In this document: piece by piece, positions 43,110 to 52,858 of the stretch
Position numbering within the stretch: position 1 is the first letter of the stretch
How the letters are laid out: the number at the start of each line of letters is the position of its first letter
Origin: Vibrio spartinae
GTDB lineage: Bacteria > Pseudomonadota > Gammaproteobacteria > Enterobacterales > Vibrionaceae
Direction: 5' to 3'
DNA length: 64,000 bases
Assembly: GCF_024347135.1 (NCBI RefSeq)
Contig: NZ_AP024907.1
Coordinates: forward strand, 2,223,001-2,287,000
Notes under the pieces: model-generated
The model's input: only the letters and a program-made list of their open reading frames with translations
Database searches by the model: none
What the model was told of the DNA's origin: nothing
Position numbers and translations under genes: made by a program

Positions 43110-44590
43110 CGGTTTAAATTTCATCCTGAGTGCATCGATCAAATTGGCTTTTAGAATGTTTCACCCAATTCAAATCAGCCACTGAAATAAGAAAACCATT
43201 CAAAGGCTTTTCCGGGCAGGACGCCCGTAAAAGCGGGTTCTGGACAACGTTCTCCCAAATCAAACAAAAAAGATTTTCTGGTTCGTCTTTCATCTCTGAA
43301 AGATGAACTGGCGCACAGAGCACCAATGCCTCTGAAACCGCAAAACGTAATTGTGCGTCACAATTTGGGGCCGGAGGCTGGGAAGGTTGAAAATTGAGGT
43401 GTGGTGATTTGGTGCGCGATTACTTTTGCCGATTTCATTACCATCTCCGAATGCGCCCCAGTTACTTTTGATAGATGTCAAAAGTAACCAAAAGCATCTT
43501 TTTGAGTTCAGCGCACGTAATCAGGGTCGGATTGATTCGCATCCTGCTCAGGCAATCCTGAAAAATCGTCCTGATTTTTCACCCTGAGATCATCGATCAA
43601 TTGAGCTTTGTTGATTCAATGTTTCACTTTATTCAAATCAACCACCCACCAAAGAAAACCATTCACGGATGAATGGTTAGGCTTTTTCGGGCAGGACGCC
43701 CGTAAAAGCTGGTTCTGGACAACGCGTAACCAAGCCAAAACAAAAAAGATTTTCTGGTTCGTCTTTCATCTCTGAAAGATGAACTGGCGCACAGAACACC
43801 AATGCTTCTGAAATCGCAGAACGCAATTGTGCGTCACAACTTGGAGCCGGAGGCTGGGAAGGTTGAAAATTGAGGTGCAGTGATTTGGTGCGCAATGAGT
43901 TTATTGATTTCTGCGGCATCTGATGCACGCGCCCCAGATACTTTTGGCGTTCCAAAAGTACCCAAAAGAACGTTTTAGTTCGTGGACGCTGGCCGGGTCG
44001 CTTTTATTCGCTCCTGCTCAGCTCTTTTGTTAGGGAATTGCTTAAAATTCATCCATGAATTTTACCCTGAGAACATCGACCAATTTGGCTGCAAAAGATT
44101 TCACCCAACGCAAATCAACCACCCAACAAAGAAAATCATTCATGGAAGAATGATTAAGCTTTTCCGGGCAGGACGCCCGTAAAAACTGGTTCTGGACAAC
44201 GCGTAACCAAGCCAAACAAAAAAAGATTTTCTGGTTCGTCTTTCATCTCTGAAAGATGAACTGGCGCACAGAGCACCAATGCCTCTGAAACCGCAAAACG
44301 TAATTGTGCGTCACAATTTGGGGCCGGAGGCTGGGAAGTTTGAAAATTGAGGTGCAGTGATTTGGTGCGCGATTACTTTTGCCGATATCAATGGCATCTC
44401 CGACTGCGCCCCAGATACTTTTTCACGGCAGAAAATGTACCCCAAAATGCCTAAGGGTTGAGTTCAGCGTACCGAATCAGGGTCGGATCGATTCACTCCT
44501 GCCCAAACAATCCTGAAAAATCCATCCTTGGATTTTTCACCCTAAGCCCATCGCTCATCTTGGCTTCAATATGCTTCACTCAAATCAAGT
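43110..44590. repeat. Three tandem copies of a ~475-bp repeat
   Basis: The same series of landmarks recurs at intervals of 472-479 bases: GGGCAGGACGCCCGTAAAA (43215, 43687, 44165), GAAAGATGAACTGGCGCACA (43295, 43774, 44251) and GCGCCCCAG (43453, 43931, 44406). Copies differ at roughly one base in ten, so they are not recent. CCGGGCAGGACGCCCG can fold as a hairpin. Frames across the array are repeats of each other with no ribosome site, so I call no gene here. Partial copies lie at 41583 and 45610. The sequence resembles widely scattered non-coding repeats in Vibrionaceae, by memory only. Confidence 0.75.
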
Positions 44591-44685
44591 GGACCACCCA
44601 ACCAAGAGAATCATTCAGGGAAAATAGCTCGGCTTTCAGGTAAGATTACATACCAAGTGTTTCTTGTTAAGTATGCGTATTATTC

Positions 44686-45357
44686 TTATTTTTTTAATAC
44701 TTCACTGTTTATAATTGCCACCAATTCATTAGAACTAATCCCGACTCTAAATGGCGCTGGTATGTTCAACAATATTGCTGACGGGTCATCTCCCGTTTGC
44801 TGTCTAACAAATTCTATCTGCTCAGATATTTCATCAAATGATTCTTGACTATCTAAAAGATAAAGTACGCTGTTTAGTCCGAAATCAACACCACCCTCGT
44901 TGCCAATATTCAATGTACGTTTCAGTAGTTTTATAAAAATACGAGAAAACAAGCCGACTTCGGAAGTGTATTTGTCTATACCTTTGACAATAAAAACAGC
45001 TTCATCCGTTTTCCCACCATCATGACTAGTGGTATTGGTCCATGCAGGACCAATAGAGTGCCAAGGCAAAGTTATTCCTATTGTAGATAGCCAAAGGCCA
45101 CTTTCTGAAAATTCAACAAGACCTTTATCCCGCCCTCGAAGCAATGCACTTGCAAACAGAGCAAGAGCAAAACCAAAGAAGGCTATCCCGAGAATTCCAA
45201 TTAGGTTCATTTTAATATCATCAACGCGTAGTGCCAGAAAACAGCACCATATAAGAAACAATCCACCCCCCCAAACTAGAAGATGCATTTTTAAAGTCGG
45301 CTTAAGTGCTATCGGCTTAGATAAGCCATTTTTTTTATACTGTTCATATGGATTCAT
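44686..45357 (-). CDS. Membrane protein with two N-terminal transmembrane segments
   Basis: A 223-residue protein with hydrophobic segments at about 26-46 (LLVWGGGLFLIWCCFLAL) and 54-72 (IGILGIAFFGFALALFAS). A C-terminal cytosolic domain is beta-rich (GLVEFSESGLWLSTIGITLPWHSIG, then EAVFIVKGID), which looks like a PH-like fold as in STM3941-type proteins. It is monocistronic and stands alone between repeats. The function is unknown. Confidence 0.65.
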   Translation of the reverse strand: MNPYEQYKKNGLSKPIALKPTLKMHLLVWGGGLFLIWCCFLALRVDDIKMNLIGILGIAFFGFALALFASALLRGRDKGLVEFSESGLWLSTIGITLPWHSIGPAWTNTTSHDGGKTDEAVFIVKGIDKYTSEVGLFSRIFIKLLKRTLNIGNEGGVDFGLNSVLYLLDSQESFDEISEQIEFVRQQTGDDPSAILLNIPAPFRVGISSNELVAIINSEVLKK

Positions 45358-45718
45358 AACTTCTCTACCAATCAGAATTTACAGGGATTCGCCTAATACT
45401 ATGTATAAATCTCAGTTTTAAAAATATATTGTATTATATTTTTGGCACCTAAATTATTACCATGAATATTATCAATTAAATTAATTATTACAAGATTATT
45501 ATTTTTCCAAATCGTCACTTCGTTCTTCTGATATTAATCATAAATCATTAGTTAAAAAATAATTGATAATTTGTAAAAAACGATAGTTATAAATAACAAA
45601 TTCAATCTCTTTGAAAATGTTTCACCCAATTCAAATAAGCAACAGAAAGAAGAAAACCATTCAGGGAAAATGATGAAGCTTTTCCGGGCAGAACACCCGG
45701 AAAAGCTGGTGCTGAACA
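45358..45718. repeat. Gene-free AT-rich region ending in a partial 475-bp repeat
   Basis: No gene is seen. About 45420-45600 is very AT-rich. From about 45610 to 45718 the sequence matches the start of the tandem repeat (ATGTTTCACCCAATTCAAAT, ACCATTCAGGG, TTCCGGGCAGAACACCCGG). The match runs right up to the stop codon of the glycosidase gene. Confidence 0.65.
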
Positions 45719-47647
45719 TCAGTCGCAATCACCAATCAACGACCAGGATGCATCACTGCCCGGCACGCTGTTGGTGTACCAATTGGCTTGATACAGCGTG
45801 TTTTGGTAAACCATCTGATCACCGGCGTTAGCGTGGTTATAGCCACTCCCGGGCCAGTCACTGGCAGTCCAGTTGGGATAAACATTCACACCGTTGCAGC
45901 GGTCTCCCGAATCACTACCTGATGAATTGATATCGATATCACCAGCAGCCGTTAATAGTGTAATGAAGTCCAGTTTGGCGCCATCTTCGCGACGTTCGAT
46001 ACGCAACGTATGATTGCCTGCCGCGAGGTGCTCGAAAGTCGCCAGTGTTAGTGTGTTCCAGCCGCTGGTTTGTTTGTTGTTTTGAATTGTCCAGTTACCA
46101 TCATCCAATTTGAAATAAAACGAGTCGTCGTTGGCGTTTGGCAAGTTGGCACGGATCTGCAGTTGGACAGCGGTCGACTGCGATAAGCTAAAAGGAATTA
46201 AAACTTGGCCACTTGCATCATCCGATGCAGTATTCAGGAATTGATCACCGTTATTGGGCCAAACGATATACTGCGCTCCGGCATCTGATAACACGGAAAA
46301 CGGCGCGAATCGTTCTTGGCTCGACAAGCTTTCCAGTTCGACTTGAGCGGAGGAACCTTCGGAGCCGAAACCCTGCCCGTTAATCGTAACTCGGTAACCA
46401 TAAAAAGGATTAAAAACATCAACGGGTACAGTGAGCGAACCGTTAAACACAGTTTCTACCGATTGCATCGCGGTAACGGGCCCGGCAACAGGTGTATCTT
46501 TATTTGCCCAAGCGACATATTCCACTTTTACATCGACAGTATCGCCAAAACTGGCAGGGATATTGTTGAATACAACATTCGCAGTACCGGTGAAATTACC
46601 GCCGAGGCAGATACTGGCGGAACCGGACTGAGTGTCTAAGTTGGCGAAGCCATCCAAACCATCACCATTTTGACGGGGCGGTGTAACATTGAGCATGTTG
46701 CCTGTCATATCCCCATACCATTTATACAACCACCAACCACCACCGCGTTGATTATTGGCTGTTAGCAAACTCCCAAGCCTGCCCGGCAGGTTGGTGAACC
46801 ACCAAGAGATATTCGCGGATTCTACCCGATTACGCTCGAATTTTGCGATAAACGGTACTGATACCCCGGGCGCGCCTTCATATTTATGCGTGTCATGGGA
46901 ATACTCGTTGATGCTGATGGGACGAGGCGAAATGCCCAGCGCACGTTCCCGGGCACGGTAGTCAGCAATATTTGCAGTGATATTGCCTGAGCCTCCCAGT
47001 TCGTGCCAACTGATAACATCGGGAAGGCAGTTGTTTGCGACGCAATACTCAAGAAACGCCTGAATGTATGAGGCATGATACCAGGCTGCTGATGGCCCGA
47101 TAATGCGTTCACCAGGATCCTGGCTGCGAATCAAGTCGTAGGTGGGTTTCCACAGGGATGATTTGAAGTTTCCGTTAACATCGTCATCCCAGGTAATATT
47201 GGGCTCATTGAAAATTTCATAACCGTAGTAGTTATTGACTCCCGAGGCACGCTTGTCTGCAATAACCGAGCGAACTCTCGCAGACCAATGTGACCAGCCC
47301 GACCACTGATAAGGCCAGCCGGGCAGTACATCCGCCAAGCGGACAGTCACTTCAGCGGTGGTGTTGGCCAATCTTTTAGCAACAGGGATGGCAGCGCCAA
47401 TCGGCTGTTGGTACCCCGGCCCACTTCTGGCCGGTTGCGTATACATTCTGGGATGAAGCGGCGCGACATCACCATTGATGTCTGTAGGTAAACGCTCGGT
47501 GATACCGTAAAGTGCGCCAGATGCGGCGTGTGTGACGGGACCAATCGGATCTGACATGTCGACAGTGAGTGTTTCATTTTGTGCGTGAACATTCGTACAA
47601 AATAACAACAGTGCACCGCACAAAGCCGAAAATCGTTTTTTGATCAT
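45719..47647 (-). CDS. Secreted glycoside hydrolase (clan-A-like) with C-terminal CBM5/12-type domain
   Basis: A 642-residue protein. The signal peptide (RFSALCGALLLFCTNVHA) would cleave after residue 22. The catalytic barrel shows the acid/base in EIFNEPN (E148) and the nucleophile in SINEYS (E248), the pattern of clan GH-A families such as GH39 or GH5-like enzymes. A beta-sandwich region near 430-580 includes a carbohydrate-binding-type segment (LRIERREDGAKLDFITL). The last 55 residues (YPNWTASDWPGSG, YQANWYTN, PGSDASWSLIG) match CBM5/12 chitin-binding domains. It probably attacks an external polysaccharide. Exact family and substrate are not certain. A membrane AraC-type regulator is encoded upstream on the same strand. 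Confidence 0.75.
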   Translation of the reverse strand: MIKKRFSALCGALLLFCTNVHAQNETLTVDMSDPIGPVTHAASGALYGITERLPTDINGDVAPLHPRMYTQPARSGPGYQQPIGAAIPVAKRLANTTAEVTVRLADVLPGWPYQWSGWSHWSARVRSVIADKRASGVNNYYGYEIFNEPNITWDDDVNGNFKSSLWKPTYDLIRSQDPGERIIGPSAAWYHASYIQAFLEYCVANNCLPDVISWHELGGSGNITANIADYRARERALGISPRPISINEYSHDTHKYEGAPGVSVPFIAKFERNRVESANISWWFTNLPGRLGSLLTANNQRGGGWWLYKWYGDMTGNMLNVTPPRQNGDGLDGFANLDTQSGSASICLGGNFTGTANVVFNNIPASFGDTVDVKVEYVAWANKDTPVAGPVTAMQSVETVFNGSLTVPVDVFNPFYGYRVTINGQGFGSEGSSAQVELESLSSQERFAPFSVLSDAGAQYIVWPNNGDQFLNTASDDASGQVLIPFSLSQSTAVQLQIRANLPNANDDSFYFKLDDGNWTIQNNKQTSGWNTLTLATFEHLAAGNHTLRIERREDGAKLDFITLLTAAGDIDINSSGSDSGDRCNGVNVYPNWTASDWPGSGYNHANAGDQMVYQNTLYQANWYTNSVPGSDASWSLIGDCD

Positions 47648-47982
47648 CGTTTTGAATCCTTGACTAACGTTGAGGTAAGTACCGACATTCTTTTGAAATG
47701 GCGTGTTTCATAAGAAAAACATGCTGGGAGAACTTTTCTCTTTATGGCTATGATCGAGCGCAGATTCGCCTATCCATGCTCACTTTTTGAGAAAGCCATT
47801 GTTTAAAACGCTGGAGAATAAGAAAATAAACAAAAAAGGTTTAAATTTTTGTAATCCGAATCGTTAAATACTTTGTTTAAATCGTTAAAGTTTATGAAGG
47901 CGATTGCACCTTGGGCGCTGAAGTCCTCGCCAGTGCAGCCCGGGGGATTGCCACACCCAAAGGGCCATATTTTGTGCATGGA
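47648..47982. other. Glycosidase promoter region with a possible gene relic
   Basis: The right part of this 335-base gap should contain the glycosidase promoter. At about 47897-47990 a plus-strand frame reads GAEVLASAARGIATPKGPYF, which looks like a genuine protein fragment; it has no start and ends in the regulator gene. The source family is unknown to me. Confidence 0.4.
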
Positions 47983-49185
47983 TCACGAACACGATTCTTC
48001 GGAGTCCTTAAAGCGGTTAAGCCTGAATGTTTTTGGTGCACAGCCGTATTCCTTTTTAAACAGCATATTGAAATAAGTCACATTGGCATAACCGACGCCA
48101 AGGGCGATTTGTTTGACGCTAAGGTGTTGCTCTTCAATCAGTAGTCGCGAGGCTTCTGCCAGACGAAGTTTATTCACGTATGCGGTAAACGTGAGATTTA
48201 ACTCAGCTTTTAGGATCTTGTTAATTTTTGAGCGGGTGGTTCCCAGAGTGGCGGCAGCGCTTTCAATATTGATCTCTGGGTTAATGTACTCAACGGCAAT
48301 ATGGGAGAGGAGCGCTGACTTCGGATCGTCAGATTGCTGTTTGATCGATAACTGCTGATAGGCAATGAAGGGGCGATTGGTATTCACTTGCTCTTTTGCG
48401 CGGCGTATTTTTTCCTGTACATATCGTTTCATTAAAAAATATGCCAAGGCAAGCCAAGCAACGATGATGATCGCGACACTCCCCCACACATAACTCACGT
48501 TCTCCGAAACGAGTACCAAATCGGATATTTCAATTCTCGAGTGACTTCCTCTTGGACTCTGGAGCGAGTTATTGATGGAAAAACCGTGCGTTCTTCGTAA
48601 ATCTGCAGTGCGATCTGTATACGCCAGACCATACCGCTCAAGCCACCAGTCAGCGGAATCCAGATCGTTTAATTCAAACGATATTTTGCTGCTTTGCTGA
48701 TTGCAGGTTAGAAAATCCAGGCTAACGCGATAGGTTTCCGGTTTTTCAAGCTTTGTCACATGGTCCACATAGGTATAGAGCGCAAACACGAGAATATTTT
48801 CAGGCTCACATTTAATACGAAAACTGATTCTGGAATAAGGAGTTAGGTCGATCAGATCACGAACATCTTGTGGGTCGGCAAGATAGACAATAAAAGAGGT
48901 ATAGGGATATTTCTCCTGTGTAGAAACAAAAAAATCGAAGGTGATGGGCTGCGACGTTTCTCCACGGTTTAACACAAGGACCTTGTCGTCTTGCTGCTGA
49001 TCGGGCGGCTCAGTTCTGTAAAACCAGTGGATATCGCTGTGCTCCTGCGGCAAAAAAGCTGTTTCATGGGTGGAAAGGAGCAGCCCTGCATATAGCAGAA
49101 TAGCGGATAGGACCAGGAGAACAGCAACACAAAGTAACGCTTTGCGATAAAATAATGTCATTCTTTTGATATTCTTTTTATCCAT
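47983..49185 (-). CDS. Membrane-anchored AraC-family transcriptional regulator
   Basis: About 400 residues from the ATG at 49185; the longer frame uses TTG. Layout: a first transmembrane helix at about 17-38 (ALLCVAVLLVLSAILLYAGL), a periplasmic sensor of about 190 residues that is beta-rich and resembles a carbohydrate-binding fold, a second helix at about 238-255 (VWGSVAIIIVAWLALAYFL), and a cytoplasmic AraC-type HTH pair at the C-terminus (INIESAAATLGTTRSKINKIL, LSVKQIALGVGYANVTYFNMLFKKEYGCAPKTFR in parts). It would sense a sugar outside the cytoplasm and activate the glycosidase gene next to it. Sensor ligand and target are inferred. Confidence 0.8.
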   Translation of the reverse strand: MDKKNIKRMTLFYRKALLCVAVLLVLSAILLYAGLLLSTHETAFLPQEHSDIHWFYRTEPPDQQQDDKVLVLNRGETSQPITFDFFVSTQEKYPYTSFIVYLADPQDVRDLIDLTPYSRISFRIKCEPENILVFALYTYVDHVTKLEKPETYRVSLDFLTCNQQSSKISFELNDLDSADWWLERYGLAYTDRTADLRRTHGFSINNSLQSPRGSHSRIEISDLVLVSENVSYVWGSVAIIIVAWLALAYFLMKRYVQEKIRRAKEQVNTNRPFIAYQQLSIKQQSDDPKSALLSHIAVEYINPEINIESAAATLGTTRSKINKILKAELNLTFTAYVNKLRLAEASRLLIEEQHLSVKQIALGVGYANVTYFNMLFKKEYGCAPKTFRLNRFKDSEESCS

Positions 49186-49316
49186 TGATGAATGTCTGAT
49201 ATATGAAAGCAAGCAAATCGAAAACAGTAGACGTCGAAACTGACTGAGGGGCTCAGCACCGGTGATGTTACATCATCCAGATGGTAATAGGCGCTACCGC
49301 CACCGTGATTTTGAGG

Positions 49317-49364
49317 TGTATCGCGCAGAATCGTTGAAATGGTCGCCAGCTCACGCTGTTTATA
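49317..49364 (-). pseudogene. Relic of a second nucleotidyltransferase-HEPN gene
   Basis: Sixteen codons on the minus strand read YKQRELATISTILRDT, against YKQQELATISTILRDT at the N-terminus of the gene at 41697-42578; DNA similarity over about 50 bases is high. Nothing beyond this stretch aligns. The rest of the 49186-49565 gap has no gene; near 49435-49490 it holds short AT-rich repeats of ATCAAAACCAACA type. Confidence 0.7.
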
Positions 49365-49565
49365 TGTTCATCATTTATATGTTCATCAATAATAACTTCT
49401 GTCATCTTGATCTGTTCTTCCGTCAGATCGAAATCAACATCGAATCAAAATCAACAACCGTCAGATCAAAACCAACAATAAATTCCATTTGAAATTGTAT
49501 ACAATCTGTATCATGCTCTGACACACGTCATCAGCCAAACTTTTACTCATGGAGAGATTAAAACA

Positions 49566-50279
49566 ATGCGGATTCTCATTGTTAACCCGAATACAACAGC
49601 CAGTATGACCGAAAAAGCCTGTCTTGCCGCCCGACAAGTTGCCTCTGAGGGCACGGAAATTATCGCCGTGACCTCGGCATATGGGCCGGTTTCAATTGAA
49701 GGCTATTATGATGAGGCGCTGGCTGTCCCCGGGATGCTTCAGGCCATTCAGGCCCATGAGAATTTCGATGCGGTGGTGATAGCTTGCTTTGATGATACCG
49801 GTCTGGACGCCGCTCGTTGCATCACCGATAAACCGGTGATTGGAATTGGTGAAGCGGGTTATCGGGTTGCCTCGATGCTCGCCAATAAGTTCAGTGTCGT
49901 GACAACCCTCGCCCGCTCGGTGCCGGCATTGGAACACAATTTATTGCGTTACGGGATGGAAAGACAGTGTATCCGCGTGCGTTCTTCTGAAATCCCGGTG
50001 CTTGAATTAGAACGCGACGGCTCAGATGCGGTGCAGAAAATCGGCCAGGAAATTGAGCAAGCGATTGGCGAAGATCGCGCGGAAGCGATTGTCCTCGGTT
50101 GTGCAGGGATGGTTGATCTGGCGGAAAAACTATCGACTCAGTTTTCAATCCCGGTGCTCGATGGGGTCACTTGCGCTGTGTCGCTGTGCGAAAGTCTGGT
50201 CAGACTCCAAGTCAAAACCTCGCGTCAGGGCGGCTACGCGCCGCCACCGAGCGAGAAAATGGGTAGCATTACCCCTTAA
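49566..50279 (+). CDS. Asp/Glu/hydantoin racemase family protein
   Basis: A 237-residue protein with NPNTTASMTEK near the N-terminus and the two catalytic Cys motifs ACFDDTG (C74) and LGCAGM (C179). These two Cys residues perform the two-base racemisation typical of the family. Hydantoin racemase is the nearest group in memory, but allantoin, aspartate or other substrates cannot be excluded. A good ribosome site (GGAGAG) precedes the ATG. It converges on malG with 6 bases between stops and is probably not part of the mal system. Confidence 0.8.
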   Translation: MRILIVNPNTTASMTEKACLAARQVASEGTEIIAVTSAYGPVSIEGYYDEALAVPGMLQAIQAHENFDAVVIACFDDTGLDAARCITDKPVIGIGEAGYRVASMLANKFSVVTTLARSVPALEHNLLRYGMERQCIRVRSSEIPVLELERDGSDAVQKIGQEIEQAIGEDRAEAIVLGCAGMVDLAEKLSTQFSIPVLDGVTCAVSLCESLVRLQVKTSRQGGYAPPPSEKMGSITP

Positions 50280-50285
50280 GTAGCA

Positions 50286-51179
50286 TTACCCCTTAACGCC
50301 ACCGGCCGTCAGACCACCGACTAACCAGCGTTGCGCTAACAAGAACACCAAGGTGATCGGCAGTGCCGATAATACCGCTGCCGCAGCAAAATCGCCCCAC
50401 AAGTAGTTTTGCGGGTAAAGGTACTGCTGCATTCCGACCGCCAGCGTGTACTGATTAATATCAGACAAGAGCAATGATGCGACCGGCACTTCTCCGACTG
50501 CGGCAATAAACGACAGAATGAAGACCACGGCAAGGATCGGCACGGACAGCGGTAACAGTACCAAACGGAAGGCTTGCCACGGGGTCGCACCGTCCAGTGC
50601 TGCGGCCTCTTCCAATGAGCCATCAATGGTTTCAAAATAACCTTTGATGGTCCATACATGGAGCGCAATTCCCCCCAGATAAGATAAGATCAGTCCACCG
50701 TGGGTGTTCAAACCGAGGAACGGAATATACTGGCCTAACTTATCAAACAGGGAGTAAATCGCCACCAGCGCCAGCACTGCCGGAAACATCTGGAAGATCA
50801 TCATGGCCTTTAAGATGAGACTTTTACCTCCGAATTTCATCCGTGCAAACGCGTATGCCGACGTGGTGGATAAGGCGACGATCAACACTGATGAGATCGT
50901 CGCAACCTTGACTGAATTCCACAGCCAGGTCAGAACCGGAAATGGCGGTGGAGTTACACTCCCGTCAGCATGGGTGACTGCAAATCCCAACGCTAATTTC
51001 CAATGCTCCCAGGACGGATGTTCCGGAATGATGCTCCCGGTGGCAAAGTTGCCTTCCCGTAATGAGATTGCCACGATCATCAGCATCGGAAAAATAATCA
51101 GTGAGAGAAAGAACCATAAGCCAATATGGGTTGCCCAGACTCGGTATTTCAAACTTTTCCCTTGAACCATTGCCATCAT
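50286..51179 (-). CDS. malG: Maltose/maltodextrin ABC transporter permease MalG
   Basis: A 297-residue inner-membrane permease with six predicted helices. The EAA-loop ([26 protein letters not shown], at about 190-215) that docks with MalK is clear. The N-terminal [10 protein letters not shown] and C-terminal LTAGGVKG fit MalG. The second ATG (51176) aligns better with the E. coli start. It follows malF by 8 bases in the malEFG operon. Confidence 0.95.
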   Translation of the reverse strand: MMAMVQGKSLKYRVWATHIGLWFFLSLIIFPMLMIVAISLREGNFATGSIIPEHPSWEHWKLALGFAVTHADGSVTPPPFPVLTWLWNSVKVATISSVLIVALSTTSAYAFARMKFGGKSLILKAMMIFQMFPAVLALVAIYSLFDKLGQYIPFLGLNTHGGLILSYLGGIALHVWTIKGYFETIDGSLEEAAALDGATPWQAFRLVLLPLSVPILAVVFILSFIAAVGEVPVASLLLSDINQYTLAVGMQQYLYPQNYLWGDFAAAAVLSALPITLVFLLAQRWLVGGLTAGGVKG

Positions 51180-51187
51180 GCAACTCC

Positions 51188-52753
51188 TTAATCCTGTCCT
51201 GTCCGAGTGAAACGAAGATTGATTAATGCCAATGCACCCACCAGTAAAAAGATCAGCGTTGCGATTGCACTAGCCAGACCGAAGTCCCGACCGCCACTGC
51301 CTTCAAAGGCAATCCGATAGGTGTAGCTGACCAGCAAGTCCGTATAACCGGCCGGCTCAGTCGTCCCGATCATGTTTGGCCCGCCACCGGTCAGCAGATA
51401 AATCATCACGAAATTATTAAAATTGAACGCAAAGCTGGCAATCAACAATGGGGTCAACGGCTTAATCATCAAAGGCAGCGTGATTTTAGTAAAATTATAT
51501 AACGGCCCTGCGCCATCAATGGCGGATGCTTCATAGAGATCTTCAGGAATCGCTTTCAGTAATCCCATGCATAAAATCATCATGTAGGGAAACCCAAGCC
51601 AAGTGTTGACCGTAATCACCATGACCCGTGCCATGATGGGGTCGGAAAACCACGCCGGTTTCAGACCGAACAGCGCATTCAACACCATGTTGATTTCACC
51701 GAAACTCTGATTAAACAACCCTTTGAAAATAAGAATAGAAATAAAAGCCGGTACGGCATAAGGCAAGATCAGTAACACACGATAAACCGACCTTCCGCGC
51801 AGCGCTTCCCACTGCACGACACTGGCGAGTACCAAACCGATAATCAGGGTTAGCCCGACGGTCAGCGCGGAAAAAACCACCGTCCAGATAAAGATACTGA
51901 TGAACGGCTCTTTAATGCCGTCGTCTTGCCACACCCGCTGAAAGTTAGCCGTCCCGATTTTGACGATAAATCCCGGAGAAATCGGGGTTTTATCAAACTG
52001 GCCGTTCTGATCAATCGGCTGATAAAAACCGATATCCATGTTGGGCTTAAGTAATTCACCCGTTTGCTGATGACGCAGCGTCATCCCATCATCGAGCAAC
52101 TGATATTTGGGGGAAATGGCTGAAAACCGACGTAATCCATTCATCCGAATGGTTTGTTTGGCAGGGGTCACTAATTCTAGCCCGGCCAGTGTATCCCGAT
52201 GTTGAATCACTGTCTTGAGTGACTCTTTTGTCCACCCTTGCGGGGACTGAATTGGTGTTAAGGCCAACTGTTTAGCCGTATGGCGTCCCAATGAAAATAC
52301 CGGTGTCGCCAGTAACTGTTCTTTGTCGCGGATCACCAAGCGGTAGCCGTTCTGCGTGTGATAGAGGGTAAAAGGATAGTTCTGACCGCTCTGATAAGTC
52401 TGATCGAGTAATACCGACTGTGCGCGTTCTAACGAAAGCTGGTTTTTAGCACTGTAATTGGTGAATGAGAGTCCGATGGTGTAAGCCAACGGAAACAGAA
52501 TAAACAGGATCATGCCGGCAATGCCGGGATAAATATAACGATGTGCGTATGTTTTCCGGCTGCCAAAAATGTAGAGAGCCAGCGCCGTCAGTACAATGGT
52601 TAACAGCGCAAACGCAATTTCACCACGCGCATACATCATGATACTGACATAACCATTCAGGCTGCCTATCGCAAACAGTATCACCCATTTGATCCACTTG
52701 ATTTTATGACCGGTACTCAAACTGCCGGGGTCTGCTTTCTGAACGAACTGCAT
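51188..52753 (-). CDS. malF: Maltose/maltodextrin ABC transporter permease MalF
   Basis: A 521-residue permease close to the E. coli length of 514. It has the N-terminal helices, the long periplasmic P2 domain (about 110-270) typical of MalF only, and the EAA-loop ([25 protein letters not shown]). It pairs with MalG and receives sugar from MalE. It lies between malE and malG; the 106-base gap to malE contains no clear terminator, but the hairpin often found after malE could be inside. Confidence 0.95.
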   Translation of the reverse strand: MQFVQKADPGSLSTGHKIKWIKWVILFAIGSLNGYVSIMMYARGEIAFALLTIVLTALALYIFGSRKTYAHRYIYPGIAGMILFILFPLAYTIGLSFTNYSAKNQLSLERAQSVLLDQTYQSGQNYPFTLYHTQNGYRLVIRDKEQLLATPVFSLGRHTAKQLALTPIQSPQGWTKESLKTVIQHRDTLAGLELVTPAKQTIRMNGLRRFSAISPKYQLLDDGMTLRHQQTGELLKPNMDIGFYQPIDQNGQFDKTPISPGFIVKIGTANFQRVWQDDGIKEPFISIFIWTVVFSALTVGLTLIIGLVLASVVQWEALRGRSVYRVLLILPYAVPAFISILIFKGLFNQSFGEINMVLNALFGLKPAWFSDPIMARVMVITVNTWLGFPYMMILCMGLLKAIPEDLYEASAIDGAGPLYNFTKITLPLMIKPLTPLLIASFAFNFNNFVMIYLLTGGGPNMIGTTEPAGYTDLLVSYTYRIAFEGSGGRDFGLASAIATLIFLLVGALALINLRFTRTGQD

Positions 52754-52858
52754 AAAACTTCCTGAAATTTAATCAAGCTAATTCAGGTCAGGTGAGACCA
52801 AACCGACAGACCATTCCCGATGGCACATACCAGTTTCATATCACCTGACTCATTTCCA

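Noticed and set aside
43110..44600. Several 60-90-codon frames in the 475-bp repeats
   Set aside because: They are copies of one another on non-coding repeats, broken at different places and without ribosome sites.
49262..49492. A 76-codon plus-strand frame upstream of the racemase
   Set aside because: It crosses the nucleotidyltransferase relic antisense and contains short repeats; no support for translation.
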